The notes below the pieces were generated by a model. The model had not been told where the DNA came from. It saw nothing but the letters and a program-made list of their open reading frames with translations, and made no database searches. The position numbers and the translations under genes were made by a program. Below, piece by piece: positions 13,640-26,433 of a DNA stretch of 64,000 bases (the stretch's first letter is position 1; the number at the start of each line of letters is the position of its first letter). Origin of the DNA: Sarcophilus harrisii (lineage: Eukaryota > Chordata > Mammalia > Dasyuromorphia > Dasyuridae); the NCBI RefSeq assembly GCF_902635505.1, contig NC_045428.1, forward strand, positions 217,428,301 to 217,492,300, given 5' to 3'.

Positions 13640-15702
13640 GAGAGAGAGAAGGCCTGGCCTCCACCCCCTGGCTGAAGGGAAAGGGAGCAAATCTCATTTA
13701 TTCAAGTGTCTTCAAATATGACTAGGCATTTATTATAATTTAACATAGTTCAGATATGTTAATCTTCTGTATTTCTTTCTTTTATCTTTAGGGAAAGAGA
13801 CTGGATTTCCTTGCTATAGAAAATGTCCAGATGAGGACATTCTTTTTTTCCATTGAAGTTCATCATGTTCTCAACAACTTAGCACTTTATTTTAGAGTTG
13901 CCACTATAGAGCACTGAAAGGCATTATTAAACCATTATGTGTCAGAGGCATATTTAAACTCAGGTCTTCCTGACTTCAAGACTAGTTTTCTCTTTACCAT
14001 ACTATGCTGCCTGTCTATAATCTTTATTATATAAAATATTTTATGGTGTACCAGCATAGTTCAAAAGAATAATTTTAAATAAGTTTTAAAAGACTGCAAG
14101 GCCTAAAATCTAATCTAAAAGATTGATATGAGAAGGAAAGGCAGGCAAGGAAAACTCAGCAACTTAATAGAGCTGAAAGATTTTTCTCTGAATAACTTAA
14201 AATTCTGGTAAAATATATTTCCTCTTTCAGTAAAACCCAGCTCTCCAACCAATATGAGCTTCACATGGAGAGAAGATTCAGTTACAATAACATGTTTTGA
14301 TTCACCCATTCCTGGTCTCCTCTATGAAATTCAACACAAAAGCATCTTTGATCAAAATTGGCAGGTATGTACATGAAGCATGTTTTAGCTTCATCTGATT
14401 ATCTAATCTTAGAAGGCAAGAGATCTTAGATTCATGACATGGAATCCTAGTTAGAGAATTATAAAGTAATACGGCCTTTCTAAATATACATATATATATT
14501 TGCTTTACCTACATCTCACAAAATTTCTTTAATATAGGTGGTCCTCATTAACAATTGAATGATAATAATCACTTAATAAGTAATTTTTGAACACCTGCTA
14601 TATATATGGGAGAGTGGGTAGATTGCTGAATCTGTAATCAACAAGACTTGAGTTTAAATCTCATCACAGTCACTGACTCCCTTTGTGATCCCAGGCAAGT
14701 TACATAAACTCCATCAGAATCATTTTTCTCATCTTACAAGAATAAGAGATGATAATTTATCAGGATTGCTGTGATGATCAAACGAGTTAAAAGTAATGAT
14801 CTTTTCAAACCTCGTAACAATATATAAACATCAGCTATTACTATCATTATTGTTAATAGTAATAATGATATCATGCATTATTAGACATGTAGAAAGTCTA
14901 AGACATATTCCATTTTCTCCAAAATTTATATGGAAAGAAGATTCAGAATCACAGAATTTGAGAGTTGAAAGGATTGTCATTGACAGTCCAGTCCAACTAA
15001 TAGAGGGAAAGAATCTCCAATACAACTTACTTAAGAAGTGACCATTCAACTTTTGAATAAAGATTTCTAAGTAGAGGAAATCTGACCACCTCTTGAAGCA
15101 GGCTATTATAATTTTGGAGGGCTCTAACTACAGCAAGTTATTTCTCCCAGACATCAAGCCTAAATTAGACTTTGCAATTCATAGTCACTTTTCCCTACTC
15201 TACCCTTTCATCCTTCTCTCTCATGATAGCTCTTCGGATACTTAAAGATAGTTATCATGTTCCTCCCTGAGTTTTCTCTTCTTCAGGGTAATTATCCTCA
15301 GTTCCCTCAACTAAAACTCATGTGACATAGAATTAGGGGCTCTTCACCATCCTGGTTGTTCTCCTCTGGACATATAGATTAAAATCAAACCATAAAAGAC
15401 AGCATGTAATAAAATGCTAGATTCTGTGGGACTTATAAGGACCAAATAGTAAAGAGGAAGGTTGGATCAGTGAGAGCTGAGGTAGTCAGAGAATCCCGTA
15501 TGGAGGAAAGAAGACACAATGTGGATTTTGAAGGATGGAGAGGATTTGGATAAAGGAAGGAAGGCAAAAAAAGGATGATAGCACCAAAGCAAAATGAATA
15601 TAGGATATTCATGGGAAAGTAAAATATTAGCATTATTTCTTTTCTTTTTGCTACTTAACCTTTCTGTTTCTACAATTCCCTCAACATATATATATATGTA
15701 TA

Positions 15703-15735
<33 letters not shown>

Positions 15736-18700
15736 GTACACACACACATATCAGTCTGACTGTACAGTTAAAGGTAAAGGAAAAATGGAGCAACGGGATA
15801 TTCCTAAAACATTTCTTATAGTTTGGAATGAAATCTACCCATTTCATTGGGAAGCTCACTTAGTGGTAACAAAGTGCCTTATTTGTTTTTGTATAATTAG
15901 CCTTAAGTTTGTTACTTCATTACTTTTCCACTCTGCCTTACTTTCCTGCACATGATGTCTGTTCACTGCAGAAACAAACATGAAATACTGAGAATATTTT
16001 TTAGTGCTTATAAATCAATCAATCAGTCTAAAAGCACTTATTTTTTTAATCTGTTACTATATGCCTATAAGGAGAAAAGTAACCAGGGAAGAACCAATTT
16101 AATTTATAAACTCATATATAAAATTTTATTAAAGAGAATGGTGAGTAATATTGCCAAATAAAAAGACAAGAAGTAGTAGAGATGTGGAAATGACACATAA
16201 GTTAAGGCAAAAGACCAAACTAAGCAAGATCATAGTCATGGCACTTAAAGATGAAATTGTAAAGAGTCAGTCAAGCACTTAACAAACATTAAACCAACAA
16301 TAATTTAATAAATTATTTAAATTACAAGAATTTATTTAGCATTACTATGTACCACTTTTAGGTACTAAAACTAAGTTCTAGGCAAAAACAAGGTCTTTAT
16401 CCTCAAGGAGCTCACATTTAGTTGGGAATACAACATGTAAATAAGTAAATAAATGAAAAACTTATAGGGTAGATGAAAGCTAACCTTAAAGAGATATATC
16501 TCTTATAATTGTAGGAAGTAGGAGAAGCCTCTTCAAGAAGAAGACATTTTAGCTGAGTCTTAAAAGAGCCCATTAGTGTAATGAGTGGCAAGTATCAATT
16601 GGTATAATTGTACTGTTTTGGACACAAGAAAAAAAGGATGTTTTTTGCTGAATTAAAAGTGAACTATATTCTGGTAACTAGAGGGACACATTTTATTTTC
16701 AATTTATCTATTAAAGTTTCATATTTATTCTTTTTTGAAATAGTGAATGAAGTATGACTTAGAATACTAAGATTGAAAGGGCCATCAATACACAGCCAAT
16801 TTTCAATCCAGTAAATGATCTGATATCTAGTAAATCAAAGTACTAATTGAAGAAGGTACCTAGAATAATAATCAGAAAATATGAATTTGATTCTAAATTC
16901 TCATGCTTACTATCTATGTTGCACTGGACAAATTGTTTTTCTTCTCTGGCCCTCATCTTCCAAATTTGTAAAATGAAGCATTGATAAGAACTAGAAGGGA
17001 ACTTAGAAGTCATCTACTTCATCTCTGGACATCTAAATGGTGTAATGGATTGAGTGCGTGGCCTGGAGTCAGAAAGATTTATATTTATATTTACTAGTTG
17101 TGTGACACTAGGAAAATAATTTAACCCTGTTTATCTCAATTTCCTCATCTGTAAAATGAGCTGGAGAAGGAAAATAATAAACCATTCCAATATCTTTGTC
17201 AAGAAAACTCCAAATAAGGTCATGAAGAACTGGACATGACTGAAACTACTGAAAAACAATTGATCTCTTTCATTTTACAGATTAGGAAAATAAAATGCAC
17301 AGAGATAAAGTGACTTTTTCAAGAGTACAGCAGTATTAAGTTACATAATTTAAAATTTTTTTAGCTCTAGCTTCTTGATTTTTTGTTCTGTTGTTTACCT
17401 CAGACAAAAGAGTAGGAGAGGTAGGGAAAATAAGTACATAACAAGGGATATGTAAAGTGGAAGGGGCAATCAAGTAGCACAATGGATGGAGTAGCACAGA
17501 GTGCTGCTTCCTCATAGAGAAAGACCTGACTCCAAATCTGGCTTCAGATACTTAACAGCTGTGTGATCCTGGAAAGTCACTTAATATTGTTTGTCCCAGT
17601 TTCCTCATCTCTAAAATGAACTAGAAGAAAAAAAATAACCGCCTATTCTAGTACCTTGATCAAGAAAATCCCAAATGGGGAATGGAGAATCAATATTGAA
17701 TTTAATGAAGAAAAATGAAGAGAAATTAGCAGTAAATGATAATAAATAAATTGGATCAGACATATAATTATAATTTAAGGAATAGTTAGTAAGAAAATTT
17801 TATCTACTTACAAAAATCAATCTATACTTTGCAACTTCTAATTTCAATGAGTTGCTTGGAGATATAGAGAAGTTAAATTATTTGCCCAGTATTACACAGC
17901 CAATATGATTCAAAGACAGTACATAAAACAGTATTTTTATGATTCTAAAGGCATTTCTCTATTCACTGGCTGCTTCTTACTAAATAATTTTGGAAAAAAA
18001 TTAAAATATAAATCTACATTTTTTATTGAAGTAAAACCATGGCTGCTTCTTACTAAATAATTCTGAAAAAAATTTAAAATATAAATCTACATTTTTTATT
18101 GAAGTAAAGCAGAGGGATCAAACAGCTGGTCCACAATACCAAGTGCAACTTGAACCAGATTAAAATGTAATTAGGAAATATTTAACAAATGCATAAAAAT
18201 ACAAGTTAAAAAGTCCTTATCCTTATGTATAGTTCAGTGGCCTTTATTTCTGTGATTTTGATATCATTGGGAAGTTAAGTGGTGTAGTGTATATAGCATT
18301 GGATATGGAATCATTTCATGAGCTCAAATCTGGCCTTAGATACTTTCTAGCTGTGACCTTGGATAAGCCACTTCACCTTGTTTGCCTTAGTTTCCTCATC
18401 TATAAGATGAGCTTGAGAAGGAAATGGCAAACCACTCTAGTATCATTGCCAAGAAATCCCAAATGGAGTCATGAAGAGTCAGACAAGACTGAAAATACTA
18501 ACAATAGCCACTGGTGTGCACAAATGCTAAAGAAACTCATTTTATCAGTCAATAGAGATTGATGATTGCTTTACAATTTATAAAACATGTCTTTCCTGGG
18601 AGACAGAAAACTTAAATAATTTATCCAGGATCACATAGAGAAATCATAGCACTTCACCAAAAGTTATTTCATTTTTAAATATCATGTCACAAAAACATTT

Positions 18701-21700
18701 TATCCCCTTTTACTGGTAAGTTGTCCATTATAAAAGATATATGTGTTTGGAATTTGGTCTTCTGGAATTCTACCATGCTAATGCTTTAGAAAATGAATGG
18801 AAAGGGATAAGTAGATTAAAAAAATCAAACAAAGCAGTTGCATGAATTGAATCATGAATGATTGAGGAGAGAGTGTATTATCACTTTGATACTTTTTCTT
18901 GGTAAAGAAATCAATATAAATTAATCAATATAATTATAATTAATCAATATAAATATATATTTGTTTCCAGCCCAACACGAATGAACTATGTAATGTTACA
19001 ATAAGCGGCTTGGATTCTGAGAAGTGTTACTTCTTCCGGGCCAGAGTGATAACAAAAATGGCTATTTATGGCAGTAAGGCATACCCTAGTAATTGGTCCC
19101 CTATAACACATTGGAAGAGGAGCAAATTGGAAGGTAATGCCAAATATAAGGCTATATAATATTTTAAATGATTAATTTCAAGGGGGAAGTGTGTGATGTG
19201 TTACTCTCTGTGGGTATAAGGGTCTTACCAAAGTGGGGTCTGCATAACATAAAACTTATTTTAGATTACCAACAAAGTTAATATTCTAGCTTCTTTTTCC
19301 CCCCTTCTTCTTCATAATATGAAGTGTTCAGGAAGAGATTTCTCTTAGTTTTCACATTCCTAGGTGGCTTTCTTCATCACTTTACAAAGAATTAATTATA
19401 TTAGAAGCAGGAAGGTGGTTTATTGGATAGAGTGATAAATCCAGTTGAGACATGTAATGAGGGAGGGTGAGGCTCTGGGAAACAAGTGAGGCAGAATATA
19501 GGCACTAGACATTGGAAAGAAGACTATTAAAAGAAGTAAAGATCATAAAGAAGGTATTAAGGAGAGCACTAAAGATAAGCTTCACCTAGTTTCTCATTGA
19601 GCAACTCATGTAATATGCTGGTGCTAAGAATGATCAGCATGATGCTACCTGTCAAGAAGAATATCTGAAGAATCTCATCATTTATTTTTTAAATCTTTCT
19701 TGCATTTGGATTCTTTAAAGGATATTTTCTATTACAGCTGAAAACATCTCTGGCCTTACAAGACTAATATTCAAATCATTGAATAGCATTATCTCTGTGA
19801 TTGCATCTGATATGAAATTTTGCATAATCTTAAAATAAGAAAAACAACAATAGCTTGTATTTATATAGCACCTTAAAGTTTCCTTTCAATCAAGTACATT
19901 ACTCTTCGAATTAACTCACTTATTTGATCTTTTACTGCTCAATGTCATTTACTCCTCTTTGCTGTTAATGAAAAGACAATGCTTATTAAATTCCACCTTC
20001 CTCCTATATAATGTTATAAGTTAATGTCCTAAATTGGGTTGTCCTTGATTATTGTGATTTCCCACTTTGTAGGAGAATTAAGTGTTTACTAGCTAAGATA
20101 TTTTCTGGTTTCCTTTGCCTCCTCATTACCACAGTTGCTTTATATCAATTAAGTTTCTATAAAAATTATTAAAAATTAAATTCTAAGTCTTTTCCTCTAT
20201 CCTTTCCCTAATTTTTGATCTTGAAAGAATACTTGAAGAAGCAAGACTGAAACTCTTGTACCTGTTCACAGTATCTTTGTCTCACTTTTATCTTTTCCTC
20301 AACTTTGATGTTGATTTTTAAGCTTTTGCTTCAATTAGTTGATAGTCTGACAGAATGAAGTTGACTGATGGACTCCAATATCAGTAATGAGTAGCTTACT
20401 GTCTCATTCTTTTCTTTGCATCCTCAGCACTTAGCAAAATGCCTAGCACATCTTAAACATTTAATAAATGCATGTTGATTGAATGATCATTAAGATTCTG
20501 TCATGTTCAATTTGGGGGTATATTGTTGTTTGATTTACCATATCCTATATCTTCTGATTATTCTCTTATTAAAAAAAAGTGTTCATAACATTCAGGTGTG
20601 AGACTGCTCTATTGAGCAGTCCATGAGCTTTTAGCCCCTCCAATTTTGCCATTTCAAACTCTATTTTACCCAGATATTTTTATCATTATTTGCTATGCCT
20701 ACTTTTTTTTTGAAGCCATAAATTATCACTATATATGTTGGCTTGGAAGATTTTTTGTTTTTTCACAGCGTTTCTCTATTTCTTTGTCATTTGAAAAACA
20801 TATTAGCATGTGTAATTATCTTCAAAATGATCTTTTGCTTATACACTTACAAGTATGAGGGAGGCTTGTAGATGAAGAAGACCAAGGGAACCATGAAATA
20901 TTTTTCTAGTTGTTTTTGGGGGTTTTATAAAAAATAACTGCACCAACTCATTTATTATTCTTCCTTCCACAGAGACTCTGTGAAGCACAGTTTATTTATC
21001 TCTGAATTATTTTTATAAAATCACAGATTTAGAACTTGAAGGGCTTTGGAGGCATCAAGTACAATCATCTCATTGTATAATTCAGGAACCTAGGTCCCAT
21101 CATTTATATATGCTCAAGTTCCATTTGTAGAATCATAGATTTATACATTGAAGGGACTTCAGAGGCATTTAGTCTAACTCCTTCATGTTATAATTTTAGG
21201 AAAGAAGAGGCCATGAAATTCTAGTGACATGCCCAGTATCACATAAGTAATAAACATCAGAAATTGTTTTTGAACTTAGGTTCTCTTTCTCCAGAGTCAG
21301 TACTCTTTCTACTATACCACATTGTCTGCTCATTTATTCTATAGTGAGAATGTCATTATTGGTATGTTTTAATTCTTTTAGGAAATCATAGCATATCAAC
21401 TCATAGTTCAAGAGGAAAGAATCTAATGTTTGAATATCAATAATTAAATCCATATTTACAAATGGTCTAAAAATGGCCTGATTCTTAATACTCCAAATAG
21501 CTATTTTTAAAAGTTTTCTTTGGTTTCATGTATTACTATGGTTAAAGGATTCATCCCATAGTGGCCAGCCTATTGGCAATGGGCCTCTATGTACTTGATC
21601 TGTCATTAAAATGATACTTGAAAGTTTTTCCAAACAGTAAAACCTATTTCTTGCTTTTTATGTGATATGGTTTTCCTAATCCCTCCATCATCTTCATAAT

Positions 21701-24700
21701 TTCTGGAGGCTTCAGGAATTAATGTGGATTAAGTGTCTGGAAGTCACTTCACAATTCTTTGAAGATTGAATTTAATTGAACTTTCCTTTCACTCCTAATT
21801 ATATATGCTAGATACTAAATATCATGCTCTTGTACGTTCTTTCCTTGTAGTATTGGAGTGAAGTTGAATAAATATGCAGCAGGGTTCTTCCCATTGGAGA
21901 TGATATTAGTAAATCAGACAGATTTTCATCTTTTTGCTCCAGTTGACATTAATTATAGCTTATGATTAACTGATAAACAGTCTACTCGTTAATAGGAATT
22001 TCTTTCAAAAATACATGGGAATGTTCAACATTTCTTTCCTTATACACATGCTTAAAATAGTTTGATATGACAGAAACTGGACTTTGAAGCAAAAGATCTG
22101 AATTTTAGACCTGTTTGCCAATGAATTGGTATATGACCTTGAACAAGTGAATTTAAATTCTCTGAAATTCAGTTTTATTCTCTATAAAATGGAGGAAGCT
22201 ATCTATCTTGTCTCCATCCAAGATCATTGTGAGAATCAAATGATGACTTGCTAAATTGTTTTGTGAATTGAAAAGAGGTAGACATTTGTAAAGGGGCATT
22301 ATGCATACAGGCTGAACTTAGAGTCAGGGGGAGTAGAGTTTCAATAACATTTACTAGTTATATGACCCTAGATTGATCATTTAACCTCTTTCAGCCTCAG
22401 TATCTTTACCAGTAAAGTATTGTTGTGAGGACCAAAGGAGATATGTAAAGAGCTTTGCCAATCTTAAAGAAGTATATAAAACCCAGCTATAATAATAGTA
22501 ATTTTATATTATAATTATTATGCCTATATATTATATTATTGTTATATTTATGGTAATGTCCATCCAAGGCTTTTTGACTAAGAAACATCTTGCTAGGAAA
22601 TATGACCCAAAGGGTCCCTATAAAAGGTAAATGTATTTCTCTAAAGCTAGTTTAGCTAAAAGCCTCTATTGCAGAATGCCTCCATTGGTTGTTATTTGTC
22701 TCTTTGACTGACTATTCTCTTCATGCCTGGTAGTTTTAGTTTGTGGATTGATTACCTGATCCTTTTGACATCCTTTTCTGAATGAAAGGTTATATGATTT
22801 AATATAGGAACTAGATAATGACCTGTCTTTTTTGTTACATATCTTTTCAACCTATTATTATTATCAGAATCCAGTTAGGATCTTTTAGAATTTGTGAAGA
22901 AAAAAATGAATTTAACTGGAAATATGCAGTAACAGTTATCTTGTTTTCTTACAGATTCATGCACAGAGGCAGTCAAAAAACTTTCCCCCAAATATATCTA
23001 CATAATTACTAGTCTGGTTATCCTCCTAATGATATTTCTTCTTTTATTTTTGAGAAAATCATCAAGGTAAGCACAAATTTGCATAATCTCAAAAGATAAA
23101 TGTCATGGACATTTTAAAAAGTGTCATTTAAACTCCTTGAAGACAGGGTCCAAATCTTTCTATTTCCCCTATTACTAAGTTCAATTCCTTGTATGCAGAA
23201 AGCTTAGAATAAATGTTTTTTTGAACAAATGATGAAGAAAGAAAATTCTTATGTAAGCAAGAAGTCTGTGATTGTTCAATGACTACTTAATTACTTCAAC
23301 AAATGAAATGAATAAATAATTGGTTAGAAAAAAGATAAATAAATATATTGAAGCTAAATAATATACCATATAGAAACTCAAAATTACTTCAACATATGCT
23401 ATGTTAATTCTTTTAAAAATAATATTTATTTTTATTATTTATATTTATAACATTTATACTGTATTATTGTTTATTATTTAAAACATTTTTTAACCTTTGT
23501 CTTAAAAAATAAAATCCCTCCCTTTCTGTTTTCTTCCCCCTTCCCTAAGATGGTAAGCAATCTGACATAAGTTATACATGTGCAACCCAGATATTAATTC
23601 TGAAAGAAATTTTGAGAGGCTGGAAAATTGAATGAGTATTGGTAGGATTATTTAAAGCTATTAAGTTGATTGTAAAACATTTAAAAGTAATAACTCACAT
23701 TTATAGGGTATTTTATGGCAACAAAAAGTGGATAGCATATATCATCTAAGAACTTTGTAACTGATAAGTTATTAGTGCAAGTACTATTAATCTTCATTTT
23801 ATAGATGAAGAAACTGAAGAAAAAAAAAACCAAAACCCTGATATGTCATAATCAGAGTTAGAAAGATGACTGAAAAAAAAAACCTTATTGAAATTGAAGT
23901 GAAAAAATTTCCCAAAAAGCTTTGACAAAAGAGTTCAAATGGTAATTTGAGATATCTTTAAAGTTGATCAAACTTAAATTATACAATTTGGCTAAAACAA
24001 AATAAAACAGTGTGCACAACTTATGTTTTCTAAATATCATGTTGAAGACATTTTAAAATCTTGAATAAAAAACCAAACCTCAACTCTTTCCCCTATATAC
24101 AAACTGATTTAAAGCTGAAGTGCCCGAAAATTTAGACTGACAATGGATGATGGACTGATTATATGTAGTTCCTTGAAGTATGGTGGGATTGTCTATCTTC
24201 AAATGACTTTATGGTTATAAATTGGCTGGGCACATTACATTGAATTCTTGCAAAGGGGCCCATTTCAATTTTGTCTTTAGTAGAAGAGGAGCTCAAACTG
24301 AAACAATCAACATCAGTCTTTCAAAGGAAATGAAGTAATCTGATAAGCATATTAAGGGCATACAGACAAGACAATCTGTTCGATCTAGATGACTGTTTGT
24401 TATTTTAATATAGAACAGATCTAGTTCACAAAGAAAAACCTTAGAAAATACCCTCTAGATGGAAAAATACACTTTTACTCTTTTTCAGGGGAATCCCTTG
24501 CTCAAAGTTCAGAGGAATCAATTAGGTCAAAACAGTTATTATTAAATTAATAATATTAACATTTTCTATACTTCTATGACACATGACAGCTTTTTGTAAA
24601 GTATTTCTAAATTATGCTCAGAATCCAAAATTAATCATTAGGAATAAGTTGTAAAGGACAGAAAAACATATAAAAATATGGCTAATATGAAGTTGATACC

Positions 24701-26401
24701 TGAAAGATCCATGATAGTAATTACTTTCCATTGATAAAGTCAATTTGTTGAAGTCATCTATATCTACTGGTATTAAAAGAATCAAGAGGATCAATTGCTG
24801 AGGCATTGTCAGAGTTCAATGAAAGATAATAGAAAAATGAGAATAGATATTACAGAGATTGTTAGTGAACATCTATAAATGAAAATGTTGATCTCAAAAA
24901 ACCACCATAGCTTAATCAAGAATTACTTGTGATAGTCTAAGCTTATTGCATTTTTTGGATAGTTACTAACCTGGTAGGTGGGGAAAATAGTGTGAATTTA
25001 GTTTTATTCAGAATTACAAACCATTTGATAAAGTCTTTTGTGCTATTTTTTTGGAAAAGATGAAGATGTGAGTCAGATGATAGTACTATTCTATGTACTA
25101 TCTGGACATGTAGAATATCTGGATCTCCCAGTAAAGTATCCTAGGGATCTGTTATTGGCTTTGTGGAATTTGACCTTTTTATGAATGCCTTGGATAAAAG
25201 CATAAATATTATGCTTATCAAATGTGCACATGATAGAAAGCAGATGAATGGCCAAGATACTGGATGGCAAAACTATAGTTAAAGAAGATCTTGTTAGGCT
25301 AGAATATTAAGTTGAATAAAATAAAATACAATTTGTTAAGAATAAATATAATGTCTTAAATCTGGGTTATAGTGCCTTAATTTTACATGTACAAGATGGA
25401 AGCATGTGGCTGAATCCCAGCACATAAAAAAATTGTAATTCGACAGTATGATGTTGAAACAGAGAAAATTAGTGAAATCTGAGATCATTATAGCAAAAGA
25501 GGTTCTAGGATTAGGAAAGAAGAATTCCAGCTTTGCCATTGTCAGAGCACATGTGGAGCACCGATTTCAATCTGTAGTCCTTATTATGGGAGTGACATTG
25601 ATAAACAAGAACATTTTAAGAAGGCTTCCTGGAAAGTGAAGGGCTTTTAGTTCATCCTGGATAAGGATCACTTGAAGAATTTAGGGAAATATTGTGAGCC
25701 CCTTGAAAACAGGGATTGTTGTTTACCTTTCTCTGTATCCTCAGCACTTAGCACAATCCTAGCACATAGTAATTGCCTAACAAATGCTTATTGATTAAGT
25801 AACTGTTTATCCCAAAGAACAGAAGACCTATCAGAGATATGAAATTGCCATATTTAAATATGTGAATAACTGTCACTTGGAAGAGGAATATAATTTGTTC
25901 TGTTTGGCCTTAGATGAAAAAAGTAGGAATAATGGGAAGAAGTTGACAAAAACCAAAGTTGAGTTCAGGAAGAACTTAAAAAAAATGATTAGAGTCATCT
26001 AATGGTGGAATAGGCTACCACAGGAGGCAGTTGTCTCACCACCATTGGAGATCTTCAATTCTATGAGAATACTATTTAATTCTATAGGAATATAGAAATA
26101 GTATGAACCAAATATTGTGCCACCTGCCATATGAAGACAGAATCAAAATATTTCCTGACCACAAGGGGCTTGTATTCTATTTGGGGAAAACATATACAAA
26201 TTTTTATGAAATATACATATTAGCAAACGTATACATTTTTGTGGATATGTATATATATATATATATATACATACATACATACATACATATATCAAAGAAG
26301 CATCCTGTAGAAGGTGGCATCTGATCTGTGCTTTGAAGAAAATAAAAGATTCTTTTCTATAGAAGGGAAGATTTACATTACTTGGAGGGGTGTATGTGTG
26401 T

Positions 26402-26433
<32 letters not shown>

